NCBI RefSeq assembly: GCF_003113895.1
Contig: NZ_BDUD01000001.1
Location: forward strand, 3,996,037-4,060,036
Direction of reading: 5' to 3'
DNA length: 64,000 nucleotides
DNA from: Nostoc commune NIES-4072
GTDB taxonomy: Bacteria > Cyanobacteriota > Cyanobacteriia > Cyanobacteriales > Nostocaceae
Shown: positions 39,567 through 50,447 of the stretch, piece by piece
Numbering within the stretch: position 1 is the first letter of the stretch
Layout of the letters: each line of letters starts with the position of its first letter
The notes under the pieces: model-generated
Databases searched by the model: none
Seen by the model: the letters and a program-made list of their open reading frames with translations, nothing else
What the model was told of the DNA's origin: nothing
Made by a program: the position numbers and the translations under genes

Positions 39567-40463
39567 TTATCTTTCACTGGTTTTGTCTGATGTTGCTCCT
39601 ACCATTGATTTACTTCCACTAAATTTCAACGCAACGTGCTTTTGATTCTCGATGCGGAGTTGATTGAGCTTACCTACTCCCATCCACTGATAAACTGCGT
39701 CGCCAAATAGAGGAAAAATTTGCCACAGCCCCATCAGCAGTTTTGATATAGTTTCTGTTGTCGGATCTTGATTGACAATCACTTCTGCTTGATTCTGCTT
39801 AATAGCGCGGATGACCGCTTTTGCGACATCATCTGGTGTAGATGCGCCTGCTAACTTTGGTATCGGTACGCCAGTATCGGCAATCATTCCCTCACCAGAA
39901 ACATATCCCGGACAGATTGCAGAAATCTCCACGCCAGTACTAGCTAGTTCTTGTCTAAGTGCATCAGTCCATATAAGAAAACCAGCTTTGCTAGCAGAGT
40001 AAACACTGTTGTAAGGGTTTCCCTTTTTACCAGCTAGAGAAGCAATATTAACAATGTGACCCCTGTTTTGGGCTAACATCGTTGGTAGTACCAAACGACT
40101 TAATTCCATCCCCGATAGCAAGTTAATTGTTAATATTGACTGTAACTCCGCAGTTGAATAATCTTGAAATTTTTTGTATATCTCTATACCTGCGTTGTTA
40201 ATCAAAATGTCAATTGGCCCTGCAAGCTGATTGATTTGCTGAATGAGGTTTGGCAGCTCCTCAAGCTTGCTGAGGTCATATTTAATACCTAACCAGCGAC
40301 CTCCTAAAGCTTTGACTTCGGCAGCTACTTGATCTAATGCCTGTTGCGATCGCGAAACACCAACTATAGTTGCTTTTTCTTTTGCCAAAGCACGAGCAAT
40401 AAAGACTCCTATCCCGCGTGAGGCTCCTGTCAAAAGTACTGTCTGACCTGCAATAATTGTCAT
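39567..40463 (-). CDS. Short-chain dehydrogenase/reductase
   Basis: A 298-residue SDR. The cofactor site is TGASRGIG (residues 12-19). NNAG follows near 89-92, and the catalytic residues are Ser142, Tyr155 and Lys159 (YSASK), with PGYVSGEG after them. The Arg after TGAS favours NADPH. The C-terminal ~100 residues are longer than in FabG. It probably reduces or oxidises a keto/hydroxy group on the acyl chain or sugar. Similar SDRs accompany cyanobacterial polyketide and heterocyst glycolipid genes. The precise substrate is unknown. Confidence 0.88.
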   Translation of the reverse strand: MTIIAGQTVLLTGASRGIGVFIARALAKEKATIVGVSRSQQALDQVAAEVKALGGRWLGIKYDLSKLEELPNLIQQINQLAGPIDILINNAGIEIYKKFQDYSTAELQSILTINLLSGMELSRLVLPTMLAQNRGHIVNIASLAGKKGNPYNSVYSASKAGFLIWTDALRQELASTGVEISAICPGYVSGEGMIADTGVPIPKLAGASTPDDVAKAVIRAIKQNQAEVIVNQDPTTETISKLLMGLWQIFPLFGDAVYQWMGVGKLNQLRIENQKHVALKFSGSKSMVGATSDKTSER

Positions 40464-40501
40464 GTTTGCTTAACATCCTCTTTCATTCAGTACAACTTAG
40501 T

Positions 40502-42367
40502 TCAGGAAGTAGCAACGTTCTCTTTGAGAGAAGGGAAATGTTTCCCACCCAGTTCAATTTGCTCCTGTTCAACTCCGGTTTTGATTCTGGCGAGTAAATA
40601 TTTCCAGTCAGAAGCAATAATATTTGTGCCATGATCTGGTTCTATCAAACTGGCTAAGGCAATATTGCTGCCATATTTATTCACTAAATTGTATATACCT
40701 AAGAAATTAAAAACTCCTGATTCATAAGTTCCACAAGGAACTGAGGGATTTTGAACTCCAGTACAGTATTCATGGGGTTGCAACCACTCTTTTGAAGGAT
40801 ATCCGTGGAAATGAACCATTGGCATCCCATTTTCAATTAACTCTGGTGCGTATAAAGCAGCAGCCAGTGCGATCGCCACCATGACATAGATATCGTAAGA
40901 TGGTTTGATCTCGCCTGCTCCAGAATCAAGTCCTTTTGGCAACTGGAGTAATAATCTGTCTTGTAATCCAATCCTAAATATGTCTGTTTCTAAATTCAGG
41001 TTTGTTTTATTTGAGCCTGAACGAGAACTAGCAAGCCAGATATCTGGTATTTGTTTAAATACGTATTTTTCGGCAATCTTGGTTTTGATATACCTTCTAC
41101 CAATTTGATTCTGACGCAGTTCATCACGGCTGAATCCTGCGATCGTTGATAAGCTGTCCCACTCCCTCTCGGATATTTCTACAGCACCGATATATTGTGG
41201 CGGTTCGGCGTATGCAACAAAACCGTAAGAAACTCCGGTTCTGCCATTTATCATCCAGTCTACAATATCTCGATGGGACTTTCTTTTCATCACATCGTTA
41301 ATTTTAAAACCAGAAGGTAGTAAATCTGTTGATGCTAATTCTTTACCCAATTTGACTAATTGACCTGCATAGGCAGATGCTTTCGCGTCATATTCACCAA
41401 TTTCAAATCGACTTAAAGGTAATGGTTGAATTGGGACAAAGATTTTAGGAATTAAGGATTTAGAAACGAACTCATCAAGTAACTCTGTAGAAAATACTGA
41501 GTCTGAGAGGTTCATGTTTAAGATAGAGATATTGGTGTTGTCAACCCCAATCACAATTTCCGAAAAGTTCTTGATGAGGGTATTTACACCAATTGGAATT
41601 TTTTGCTGATAAGGTATTTTTGGATCGACTAGCTTTGGATTCAGTTTTGTTAAAACGATCGCTTGAGTATTTGTTGGGTCTTCAAGTGGTTGGACACTCT
41701 CTTCAGCCCAACTGATAAATTGCATGATTTTAGCAGCAGATATCGGGTTTTTGTTGAAAACAAAACGAGAATATAATCGATAGAGCAATTCTGCTAAAAC
41801 TATCTTTGCTTTGCCAAACAAAGAAGGATGTTTTTCAACATCTACGACAGCATTAACACCTGATTTAATCACCCTTGTGGTAATATTCCTTTTCCAATTA
41901 ATTAAAGGAATAGTAATTTCGTAGTTAAACTCTTTAGTTGCTTCTTCCCAAGATAATATCTGAACTCCGTTTTCTTGTAATTTATGTTCTAACTCTTTCC
42001 TAAACTGTAAAACTGTTTCTTCTTTATAACCATTAGGCAAAGGTCTAAAGGTAACTTTTAGCTTATTTGCCATCACTTTTGGATCGATGACAGGAGGGAT
42101 AAAGCCTGTAATTTTACGACAATAACCACCAATCAAACGACCAATTGTTTGCAAACTCAGGTCTTGAGCTTTAGTTGTAGAACTATCAGTAACGACATCG
42201 TTACTATTTTGCAGAAAGGCGAGAATTTCTGTTTTGCGTTGAGCTAGTTCTGTACGGATTTCTGCTGTTAGTAATCCTTTCGGAGAATTAATCTTGAGTT
42301 TATCATTATCAGCCCACAACTGAACGCCTTGATGATTAAGATTTTCCAAAAGTTCTGATACGTTCAT
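40502..42367 (-). CDS. TubC-type docking domain fused to an unrecognised ~560-residue protein
   Basis: A 621-residue protein. Residues 1-53 are a TubC N-terminal docking domain (MNVSELLENLNHQGVQLWAD, a KLKINSPKGLLT-type strand, and TELAQRKTEILAFLQ). TubC domains normally sit at the start of NRPS proteins and bind the tail of the preceding enzyme. The remaining ~560 residues are not a PKS or NRPS domain I recognise. They contain FRPLPNGYKEETVLQFR, IPIGVNTLIKNFSE, GRTGVSYGFVAYAEPP, a conserved-looking VHFHGYP, and CTGVQNP.VPCGTYESGV near the end, with a hydrophobic helix (VMVAIALAAALYAPEL) in between. It follows PKS5 by 150 bp on the same strand. Docking suggests that it acts on a carrier-bound intermediate, for example in chain transfer or release. 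Function is unknown. Confidence 0.8.
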   Translation of the reverse strand: MNVSELLENLNHQGVQLWADNDKLKINSPKGLLTAEIRTELAQRKTEILAFLQNSNDVVTDSSTTKAQDLSLQTIGRLIGGYCRKITGFIPPVIDPKVMANKLKVTFRPLPNGYKEETVLQFRKELEHKLQENGVQILSWEEATKEFNYEITIPLINWKRNITTRVIKSGVNAVVDVEKHPSLFGKAKIVLAELLYRLYSRFVFNKNPISAAKIMQFISWAEESVQPLEDPTNTQAIVLTKLNPKLVDPKIPYQQKIPIGVNTLIKNFSEIVIGVDNTNISILNMNLSDSVFSTELLDEFVSKSLIPKIFVPIQPLPLSRFEIGEYDAKASAYAGQLVKLGKELASTDLLPSGFKINDVMKRKSHRDIVDWMINGRTGVSYGFVAYAEPPQYIGAVEISEREWDSLSTIAGFSRDELRQNQIGRRYIKTKIAEKYVFKQIPDIWLASSRSGSNKTNLNLETDIFRIGLQDRLLLQLPKGLDSGAGEIKPSYDIYVMVAIALAAALYAPELIENGMPMVHFHGYPSKEWLQPHEYCTGVQNPSVPCGTYESGVFNFLGIYNLVNKYGSNIALASLIEPDHGTNIIASDWKYLLARIKTGVEQEQIELGGKHFPSLKENVATS

Positions 42368-42517
42368 AGATTCACCATTTTTGTTGTTATTTAAACAGAA
42401 TTCAGGGGTCAGGAATCAGAATTCAGAATGAATTATGTGTCAATAGGGTTGGCTAAAAGTAAGTTTTTTGAACGTAGACGCAAAGACGCAAAGGACGCGA
42501 AGCAAGAAATGCTTAAC

Positions 42518-45493
42518 TTAAATTTCAAAGGTTTCTGATTCAGAAGCTTCTACTTCTTTGGCTAGATGCTGTGAAAGTGATTCTATAGTGGGATAATGCA
42601 CTAAGAGAAGTGGAGACATATCAAGTCCGAGAAATTGTTTTCCAGTACTAGCAATCGCGATCGCTAGCACGGAATCTAAGCCGTAACTGTCAAAAGGTAG
42701 CCGGACATTAATTTCATCTGGTTTGACTCCCAGTTCTTGGGCAATTTGGTTAACTAACCAAGCTTGAATATCTTCTGCTGTCAGAGATTTAAGACTGAGT
42801 TGCTGCAATGTTATGTTAGTTTCCTCCTGAGTTTCGGTCTGCTGATGTTGCTTCTCTAATAGCTCAAGCAGTCTCGGCAGCAAATTCAACTCTGCTTGTG
42901 AGAGTTCTGCGGTCATTTCTAACTGCTTGACTAATTGCTTAAAGTCTGCATTACCGAGAGATTTATTCGGCGAGACGCTCTCAACTTTCTCGTGCCCATT
43001 ACGATTAGCTGTAAACCAGTGGCGCTTTCGCTGCCAGGGATAGGTTGGTAATTGTAGACGTTGACGCGAGTAATCTAGGTCAAAGGCTAACCAGTCTACT
43101 TTTGCTCCATGTACATATAAAGTTCCTAAACTTTCTAGTAGCTGTTGCCAATCTTCTTTTTCTGGATGCAAACTAGGAAGGAAAACTTTTTCATTCTTAG
43201 ATAAGCGATCGCTACCTATTTCTACAAATATTTCGTACCCCTGTTGAGCTAAAATATCTACGCTGGCTGCATTTACGGGTTTTCGTACTTGCTCAAACCA
43301 ATACTCAGGGGTAGCTATTTCACCAGTTAGATGAGAAACTACGGGAATTCGTGGTTGAGAGTAGGTTACTTCCTTAGCGATTTTTTCAAACTCGTCTACT
43401 TGGGATTTGACAACTAACTTCAAGGCATCTTCCAAGCTGAAAACTCCAGCTACACAAGCAGCAACGTATTCCCCGACATCGTTACCCATAACTGTGGTGG
43501 GTTGTATACCCCAGGATTTCCATAACTGGAAAAGGGCATACTCTAGGGCGAAGAGGGCAGGGGGGGCAGGGGGAGCAGGGGAGGCAGGGGGGGATTGAGA
43601 GAAAATTGTCTCTAGTAATGGTTGCTCTAAGTAAGGACGCAGGATTTGATCGCAATGGTCGAGAGCAGCACGGAAGGTAGGTTGAGTTTCGTAGAGTTTA
43701 CGCCCCATTCCTAGATGCTGGTAGCTCACGCCTGTGAAAATGAAGGCTATTTTAGGAGAACCTGCGACTTTTCCTTTAAATAAGCCTGCTACTTCTTGCC
43801 CAGCGCGGAAGGCGGCTAGCTTTTCATAAAGTTCGGTAGTTGAAGATGCTACCACACTTAACCGATGCTGAAAGTGCGATCGCCCGCTATTGGCACTAAA
43901 GCAGATATCTCCTAAAGCTAAGTCTGGGTTAGCAGCCAAGTGCTTCTCATACCGTTCGGCTAACTGAATTAGAGCTTCGTCTGTCTTCGCTGATAGTGCT
44001 AGTAAATGTAGGGGGCGCTCTATGGATTTTGGATTTTGGATTTTGGATTTTGGAACATTTTGACCAGTATCACCCAATCTAAAATCTAAAATCGGCAATC
44101 TAAAATCAGATGGAGCCTCTTCTAAAATCACATGAGCGTTAGTGCCGCTAAAGCCAAAAGTATTAACTCCCGCCAGTCGGCTCTTTGCTCCTACAGTCCA
44201 GGGCATTCGCTCAGTCGGAACTTTTAGCCTGAATTCATCCCATTTAATGTTAGGATTAGGCTGCTGAAAATGCAGATGCGGTGGGATTTCTCCATGTTGC
44301 AAAGCCAGCACCACCTTAATTAAACTGGCGATCCCAGAAGCGGGTTCTAAGTGACCAATGTTGGTTTTTACTGAACCAATAACTAAAGGTTGATCTTGAG
44401 GACGATTCTTACCAAATATCGCCCCCAAAGCTGCCACCTCAATCGGTTCTCCAACTGATGTCCCTGTACCCTGAACTTCTACATAGTCAATCTCGGCTGA
44501 GTCTACGCCACTATTTTCTAAAGCTTGGCGAATCGTAGCTTGCTGAGACATCCCATTAGGAGCAATCAAGCTACTACTACGCCCATTGTGATTCACCGCA
44601 GAACCCCGAATCAAGGCTAAGATATTATCCCCGTCAGCTAAAGCATCTTTGAGGCGCTTGAGGACGACGACACCACACCCTTCTCCTTTGACAAAGCCAT
44701 TGGCAGCAGCATCAAAGGTTTGGCAGCGACCGTTAGGATTTAACATCCGTGACTTGGAGAGAGCAATGCTGGTGTCTGGGACGAGATTCAAGCCAACTCC
44801 GCCAGCTAAGGCTAGATTGCATTCACCCAGCCGCAAACTTTGACAAGCCAAATGTACTGAAACTAATGAAGAAGAACAAGAAGTATCGATCGCCATACTT
44901 GGGCCTTTTAGCCCTAAAATATACGACAAGCGCCCAGCCGCTACACTCAAGGAGTTACCGATCGCACTAAAAGCGTCGATTTGGGTGGAGTCTCCTACTG
45001 ACGACATTACCTTGCTGTAATCATTGAGGTAAATGCCGATAAACACTCCTGTAGAACTGTTATACAAATGCTCTGGTGCAAGAGTTGCATTTTCTAAAGC
45101 CTCCCAACCAACCTCTAGTAAGAGCCGTTGTTGGGGATCTATACTTGCTGCTTCTCTCGCTGAAATCCCAAAAAATTCAGGGTTAAACCCATCTACCTGA
45201 GTCAAAAAACCGCCTTTGCGGGTACACACCTTGCCAGGAGCATCAGGATCTGGATCATATAATTTTTCAATATCCCAGCGATCGGCAGGAACTTCAGTAA
45301 TGGCATCAACTCCATTGCGTAACAGTTGCCAGAAAGCCTCTGGATTGTCAGCACCGGGAAATCGGCAACCCATGCCAATAATTGCAATTGGTTCTCGTTT
45401 GGCGTACTCTAGCTGGTTAACTTTGGCTTGCAGGTCTTCAATCGCCCGAAGCGCCCGCTTGATGGGTGATACATTATTTTCTTGTTCTGACAT
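42518..45493 (-). CDS. PKS module KS-AT-ACP with altered KS and AT active sites (PKS5)
   Basis: A 991-residue protein with an N-terminal docking coil (SPIKRALRAIEDLQAKVN). KS: Cys206 is intact (DTSCSSS) and NIGHLE is present, but the HGTGT histidine is Gln341 (VQGTGTSVGEPIE). AT: the GHSxGE nucleophile is replaced (GNDVGE; Asp672 for Ser, Asn for His), and the small subdomain with the HAFH box is deleted. ACP: Ser941 in YGLDSVLAI is intact. In trans-AT systems a KS lacking the HGTGT His is non-elongating (KS0). This module therefore probably does not add an extender but may hold or transfer a chain. Two STRR blocks lie inside the gene, in the KS-AT linker and in the AT (SPPASPAPPAPPALFAL). 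The start is 4 bp after the PKS4 stop. Confidence 0.9.
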   Translation of the reverse strand: MSEQENNVSPIKRALRAIEDLQAKVNQLEYAKREPIAIIGMGCRFPGADNPEAFWQLLRNGVDAITEVPADRWDIEKLYDPDPDAPGKVCTRKGGFLTQVDGFNPEFFGISAREAASIDPQQRLLLEVGWEALENATLAPEHLYNSSTGVFIGIYLNDYSKVMSSVGDSTQIDAFSAIGNSLSVAAGRLSYILGLKGPSMAIDTSCSSSLVSVHLACQSLRLGECNLALAGGVGLNLVPDTSIALSKSRMLNPNGRCQTFDAAANGFVKGEGCGVVVLKRLKDALADGDNILALIRGSAVNHNGRSSSLIAPNGMSQQATIRQALENSGVDSAEIDYVEVQGTGTSVGEPIEVAALGAIFGKNRPQDQPLVIGSVKTNIGHLEPASGIASLIKVVLALQHGEIPPHLHFQQPNPNIKWDEFRLKVPTERMPWTVGAKSRLAGVNTFGFSGTNAHVILEEAPSDFRLPILDFRLGDTGQNVPKSKIQNPKSIERPLHLLALSAKTDEALIQLAERYEKHLAANPDLALGDICFSANSGRSHFQHRLSVVASSTTELYEKLAAFRAGQEVAGLFKGKVAGSPKIAFIFTGVSYQHLGMGRKLYETQPTFRAALDHCDQILRPYLEQPLLETIFSQSPPASPAPPAPPALFALEYALFQLWKSWGIQPTTVMGNDVGEYVAACVAGVFSLEDALKLVVKSQVDEFEKIAKEVTYSQPRIPVVSHLTGEIATPEYWFEQVRKPVNAASVDILAQQGYEIFVEIGSDRLSKNEKVFLPSLHPEKEDWQQLLESLGTLYVHGAKVDWLAFDLDYSRQRLQLPTYPWQRKRHWFTANRNGHEKVESVSPNKSLGNADFKQLVKQLEMTAELSQAELNLLPRLLELLEKQHQQTETQEETNITLQQLSLKSLTAEDIQAWLVNQIAQELGVKPDEINVRLPFDSYGLDSVLAIAIASTGKQFLGLDMSPLLLVHYPTIESLSQHLAKEVEASESETFEI
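43553..43593. repeat. In-frame low-complexity G-rich block inside the AT of PKS5
   Basis: A G-rich run built on GGGGCAG or GGGAGCAGG units encodes Ser/Pro/Ala repeats on the - strand (SPPASPAPPAPP). It replaces the usual acidic/[10 protein letters not shown] segment of the acyltransferase fold. The frame is kept. Confidence 0.75.
44024..44054. repeat. STRR heptamer array (GGATTTT x4) inside PKS5
   Basis: Four exact tandem heptamers GGATTTT and a partial fifth lie in the KS-AT linker. Related AATCTAAAATC units follow at 44080-44105. On the - strand they encode a KSKIQNPKS-like insert, in frame. A short related stretch occurs at the same linker position in PKS4. Confidence 0.8.
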
Positions 45494-45497
45494 CTCT

Positions 45498-48400
45498 TCA
45501 GTACCTCATGCTATTTAATTTACCAAGCAGCAGTGCTTCGGCTTCGCTGTCTGATAAATCGTCTAAATATGACTCAGTTACAACTTGCTCCTTATGGTTG
45601 GTTTCTTGTGATTCGACAGCAGATTCATCAGAAATTAAAGATGCAATCGCATCTTTTAGTAGATAATCAACAAGCGCCTCAATTGTGGGATAGTCAAAAA
45701 CTAAAGTTGAAGGTAGAGAACAACTTAGAGTGCTTTCCAAACGGTTCTTTAACTCCACTGCCATCAGAGAATCCATGCCGAGATCAAGAAAACCTTGTTG
45801 CGGCTCTAATTCCGATGCATCAATCCCTAAAAGTTTAACAAGTTCAGTTTGGATGTGAGCAATTAAAAGAGGTTGCCGCTCGTTTACAGGGGTTGCTTCT
45901 AACTGTTGTAAAAATTTTGTTCGTTGCAACGATGGTTTTTTATCTATGGCAATGAAAGATTCCAAAAATGGTGAAACCACACCTTCAGGAAATTGTTCGC
46001 AGAACTTAGACCAGTTGACTGGCAATACTCCTACCTGGCTTCTATCCTGTCCTAGCAAATTTCCTAATATCTGCAATCCCTGTTCTAATGGTATAGACTC
46101 CATTCCTTGAGCTGCTAATCTCGCTTGATCGCGGTTTCCCAGACTTGTAGCCATGCCAGCATCTTTCCAAAGTCCCCAGTTGATGCTTAATCCTGGTAGT
46201 CCTGATGCTCGGCGATAATCGGTTAACGCATCCATGAAAGCATTGGCGGCTGCATAATTTCCTTGACCTGGCGAACCTAATAACGCCGCAGCCGAGGAAA
46301 ATGTAACAAAGAAATCCAGTTGTAACTGCTGGCTCAATGTGTGCAGAATCCAAGTTCCTCTAACCTTTGCTGCCATAACTTGCTCGAAGGACTTCCACTC
46401 CTGCTGTCGAAGGATGCCATCGTGGAGCATACCAGCAGCGTGGATAATTCCTCCCAGAGGTGGCATCGAGGTTTTAATTTCCTCGAATACTCTGACCATA
46501 TCGCTCCAGTGGGCGACATCAGCAGTGGCGATCGCTACCTTTGCTCCCAGATTTTCCATCTGAACGATCGCTTGGAGTACTTCAGCTGATGCCTGTTTGC
46601 GCCCAGTCAGCATTAAATGCCGCGCCCCTTGCTCTACCATCCACTGTGCTACTTTTAGACCTAATGCTCCCAACCCTCCAGTAACCAAATATGTGCTATC
46701 TGATTGCAGAGATATTGAACGAGCCTCTGATACTTCGCTGCGGATGAGACGAGCCACATAACGCCGTCCTTCTCGGAAGGCGATTTGGTCTTCCCCTTGA
46801 GAATCCCGAATCTCTGCTAACAGATTTACTGCTTCATCTGTGGGAGCATCGGCAGCCAAATCTAGTAGTCCTCCCCACAACTTGGGATGCTCTAAAGCAA
46901 TAACTTTACCCAATCCCCACAAAGAAGCCTGGGCTGGTGCTTGCAATGAGGATACTGCTGGTACTGCTCCTCTAGTTACTAACCACAAACGGGGCGAAGC
47001 GAGGCGTGAGGCAAGAGCTTGCACTAGATGCAAGGTACTGGCACAACCAAGAACCTGAATCTTTTCTATTAAAGGGACGGTTAATTCTGAAGTCAATCCT
47101 GCTTCTAAACTCCACAGGTGAACAACTCCTTTTAACGGTAAGTTGTTAGTTCCCACTACCTCTTGCACAAGCTGCTCAAAATCGGCTGGGTTCGATGGGT
47201 TAACACTCCAAGTTCCAGGCTGTTTAACTTCATAGCTGTCCCCAGGATAGACCAGAAAACAATTTTCACCCTGCTTTTGTAAAAGATGGGCTAGAGCTTG
47301 TCCAACACCCGATCTGTCAGCTAAAATCAGCCAACTACCAGGTTCTTGAGCGCTGATTTGTGTCAACTGACGTGGCTTAGGCTGCCAACTAACTTCGTAG
47401 AGCCAATCTTTGTAGGATGCTGCTGTTAGTTGTTGTTGATGTTGCTTGGCTAATATGTCTAGCAGCTTAGGGAGTACTTTGATTTCTTCTTCTGAGAATT
47501 GTGTTGCAGTTTGTAAGTATTTGGCTAGTTCTTGAGTCTCCCCTTGATGTAAAAGATTGAAGATTTGAGTCTGAATCCGATCTGGGGATAAAGACTCTGT
47601 TTTTGAATCCCCATTCTTAACTTGTTCAAACCAATAGCGCTGGCGTTGAAATGGGTAATTTGGTAAAACAACTCGACGACGGGCATAGTCTCGATCAAAG
47701 CCATTCCAATCTACGATCGCACCCTTAATGTACAATGTCGCCAAACTGTCAAGGATTTGTTGCCAATCTTCACGCCCAGTCCGCAGGCTAGGCAGCCAAG
47801 TTCCCTCTCCCTCCGGCAAACAATAACGACCCATTCCCATGAGTATAGGCTTGGGGCCAATCTCGACAAATATCTTGTAGCCCCTCTGATACAGCGACTC
47901 CATACTGTCTGCAAATCTTACTGGCTGCCGCACATGATTGCACCAATACTCAGGGGTAGCCATTTCATCTGTAATTGGTTGACCAGTGAGATTGGAAATT
48001 AGACTAATTTTAGGTGAAGAGTAGGTAATATTTTTAGCTACTTGCTCAAACTCACCTAGCATTGGTTCCATTAAGGGAGAGTGGAAAGCATGAGAAACTT
48101 GTAACTTTTTCGTCGTGATTCCTTGTGTCCGCAGAATGTTGGTGACTATTTCTATAACGTCGCGATCGCCAGAAATTACTATATTCTTAGGGCCATTAAT
48201 CGCAGCGATGGCTACTTGGGCATAAGGTTGAATAATTGAGGTTACTAAAGCTTCCGACGCAATTACCGCCACCATCTCACCATCTTGGGGCAATGCCTGC
48301 ATGAGACGAGCGCGTTCGGCAATTAACTTTAGACCATCTTCTAAACTAAATATCCCGGCAATACAAGCAGCTGCATATTCACCTACACTATGCCCCATCA

Positions 48401-50255
48401 CTGCATCTGGTTTGATCCCCCAGGATTCCCATAACTGAAATAGAGCATATTCCAGAGCAAACAAGGCTGGTTGAGTATAAGCAGTTTCATCTAAAGGCGA
48501 AGATTTGCCAGCTTCGGGATAAAGAATCTCTACTAAAGGCTGCTTAAGATATGGATGCAGAATTTGGGCGCATTTGTCAATAGCTTCCCTAAAAATCGGT
48601 TGGGTATCGTAGAGTTGACGGCCCATACCGACATACTGCGATCCCTGACCGGTGAATAAAAATGCTAGCTTCGGCAACTTCTTTTTCTTTAATTGCCCAC
48701 TCCTAAGACCGGAAGTATCTTCTCCAGCGCCAAAAGCACTCAATTGCTGACACATTTGGACAGCAGATTCACCAACAACAGCCAAGCGATGCTCAAAATG
48801 CGATCGCCCCGTATTTCCACTAAAGCAGACATCCGCCAACGATACTTCTGGATGAGACGCAAAGAAATCTTGATACTCTTGTGCTAGTTCCACTAGAGCT
48901 GGAGCAGTTTTCGCCGATAGGGTCAGAATATGCTGGGGTCGTTCTATAGAACCAGTATTCCCCAATCTAAAATTAGATGGTGATTCTTCTAAAATTATGT
49001 GACAATTGGTGCCACCGAAACTAAAAGCACTGACTCCTGCCAAGCGACTTTCAGAGGAAGACCAAGGCTGACGCTCAACTGGAATGGCAAAGGGTGTGCC
49101 TTCCAGAGAAATATAAGGATTAAGCTGCTTAAGATGCAGATGAGGCGCAATTTCCCGTTGCTGCATTTGTAAGACCACCTTGATCAGGCCAGCCATACCA
49201 GCAGCACCTTCTAAATGACCAATGTTGGTCTTGACTGAGCCAATCCAACAGGGTTGATCTGGGGAACGACCTTCCATCAATACAGCTTTGAGGGATTTGA
49301 CTTCAATGGGATCTCCTAAAGAAGTGCCAGTCCCGTGAGCTTCTACATAGCTAATCTGCGCTGGGGCGACTCCAGCCTGTTCTAAGGCTTGGCGAATAAC
49401 TGCTTGCTGGGAAGGCCCATTGGGAGCTGTCAGTCCATTACTTGTACCATCTTGGTTAATTGCCGAGCCTCTAATTAGCGCCAAAATGTTGTCTCCATCA
49501 CGCACGGCATCTTCTAGACGCTTAAGTACGACAACGCCGCAACCTTCTCCTCTGCTATAACCATCAGCACTAGCGTCAAAGGTCTTACAGCGACCGTCAG
49601 GAGCCATCATCTGAGCTTGGGAGCAAGAAATTGCAGGCTCTGGAGCTAACATTAAGTTAACTCCTCCAGCTAGGCAGAGATTGGACTCTCCGTTTCGTAA
49701 ACTCTGGCAAGCTAAATGAATTGCTACTAATGATGAAGAACAAGCTGTATCTATAGCTATACTGGGGCCACGCAGATTTAGCAAGTAGGATAGACGATTG
49801 GCGGCAATGCAAGGAGTAGTCCCCGTAGCACTATATGCACCGATTTGGGAAGAGTCTTTGTAGATCAGTTTGTGGTAGTCAGCGTTGGTAACACCGATGA
49901 ACACACCTGTTTGGCTACCAGCTAGAGTTTTTGGTACAAGTCCAGTATTTTCTAAAGCTTCCCAAGCTACTTCCAAGACTAATCTTTGCTGGGGGTCTAG
50001 ATGTTCTGCCTCGCGGGCAGAAATTCCAAAAAAGTTGGGATCAAACAAATCTACTTGATCTAAAAAACCGCCCGAACGGGAGTTCATTTTTCCTGGTGTC
50101 GCTGGCTTAGATTCATAAAAGGCGTTTATATCCCATCGTTCTGGTGGTACTTGTGCGATCGCATCTACTCCATCACGCAAGAGATGCCAAAACAACTCAG
50201 GATTTTTAGCTTTGGGAAAACGGCAACCAATGCCAACAATTGCTATGGCTTCCAT
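45498..50255 (-). CDS. Type I polyketide synthase, KS-AT-KR-ACP (PKS4)
   Basis: A 1585-residue modular PKS. ATG 50255 follows a TTG one codon earlier, and AAAGAGG lies upstream. The protein begins directly with the KS ([14 protein letters not shown]), without a docking coil, as PKS1 does. That fits chain entry from a free ACP. KS: Cys172; HGTGT and NIGHLE are intact. AT: Ser623 in GHSVGE and HAFHSPLM, which indicates malonyl-Co[11 protein letters not shown] and Tyr1334 in GNYAAAN are intact. ACP: Ser1496 in LGMDSL. The tail ([17 protein letters not shown]) resembles PKS docking tails and closely matches that of PKS1. Being next to FAAL, ACP and CylC-like genes, this is probably the first extension module for the chlorinated fatty acyl chain. 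Confidence 0.95.
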   Translation of the reverse strand: MEAIAIVGIGCRFPKAKNPELFWHLLRDGVDAIAQVPPERWDINAFYESKPATPGKMNSRSGGFLDQVDLFDPNFFGISAREAEHLDPQQRLVLEVAWEALENTGLVPKTLAGSQTGVFIGVTNADYHKLIYKDSSQIGAYSATGTTPCIAANRLSYLLNLRGPSIAIDTACSSSLVAIHLACQSLRNGESNLCLAGGVNLMLAPEPAISCSQAQMMAPDGRCKTFDASADGYSRGEGCGVVVLKRLEDAVRDGDNILALIRGSAINQDGTSNGLTAPNGPSQQAVIRQALEQAGVAPAQISYVEAHGTGTSLGDPIEVKSLKAVLMEGRSPDQPCWIGSVKTNIGHLEGAAGMAGLIKVVLQMQQREIAPHLHLKQLNPYISLEGTPFAIPVERQPWSSSESRLAGVSAFSFGGTNCHIILEESPSNFRLGNTGSIERPQHILTLSAKTAPALVELAQEYQDFFASHPEVSLADVCFSGNTGRSHFEHRLAVVGESAVQMCQQLSAFGAGEDTSGLRSGQLKKKKLPKLAFLFTGQGSQYVGMGRQLYDTQPIFREAIDKCAQILHPYLKQPLVEILYPEAGKSSPLDETAYTQPALFALEYALFQLWESWGIKPDAVMGHSVGEYAAACIAGIFSLEDGLKLIAERARLMQALPQDGEMVAVIASEALVTSIIQPYAQVAIAAINGPKNIVISGDRDVIEIVTNILRTQGITTKKLQVSHAFHSPLMEPMLGEFEQVAKNITYSSPKISLISNLTGQPITDEMATPEYWCNHVRQPVRFADSMESLYQRGYKIFVEIGPKPILMGMGRYCLPEGEGTWLPSLRTGREDWQQILDSLATLYIKGAIVDWNGFDRDYARRRVVLPNYPFQRQRYWFEQVKNGDSKTESLSPDRIQTQIFNLLHQGETQELAKYLQTATQFSEEEIKVLPKLLDILAKQHQQQLTAASYKDWLYEVSWQPKPRQLTQISAQEPGSWLILADRSGVGQALAHLLQKQGENCFLVYPGDSYEVKQPGTWSVNPSNPADFEQLVQEVVGTNNLPLKGVVHLWSLEAGLTSELTVPLIEKIQVLGCASTLHLVQALASRLASPRLWLVTRGAVPAVSSLQAPAQASLWGLGKVIALEHPKLWGGLLDLAADAPTDEAVNLLAEIRDSQGEDQIAFREGRRYVARLIRSEVSEARSISLQSDSTYLVTGGLGALGLKVAQWMVEQGARHLMLTGRKQASAEVLQAIVQMENLGAKVAIATADVAHWSDMVRVFEEIKTSMPPLGGIIHAAGMLHDGILRQQEWKSFEQVMAAKVRGTWILHTLSQQLQLDFFVTFSSAAALLGSPGQGNYAAANAFMDALTDYRRASGLPGLSINWGLWKDAGMATSLGNRDQARLAAQGMESIPLEQGLQILGNLLGQDRSQVGVLPVNWSKFCEQFPEGVVSPFLESFIAIDKKPSLQRTKFLQQLEATPVNERQPLLIAHIQTELVKLLGIDASELEPQQGFLDLGMDSLMAVELKNRLESTLSCSLPSTLVFDYPTIEALVDYLLKDAIASLISDESAVESQETNHKEQVVTESYLDDLSDSEAEALLLGKLNSMRY

Positions 50256-50447
50256 CAAAATATTATGCCTCTTTTTAACTAATTACTAATTCGTAGTTAA
50301 TAATTTAATTACGAATTGTGAATTAGGGATTTCCAAGAAATAAATTACCCAAATAAACCTAGACGCCGAGAACACAGAGAACACACAGGAATAAAGAAGA
50401 GAGAGTTTTTTGGATATTTTTTATTTGGAAGTCCCTTACGGATTGCT

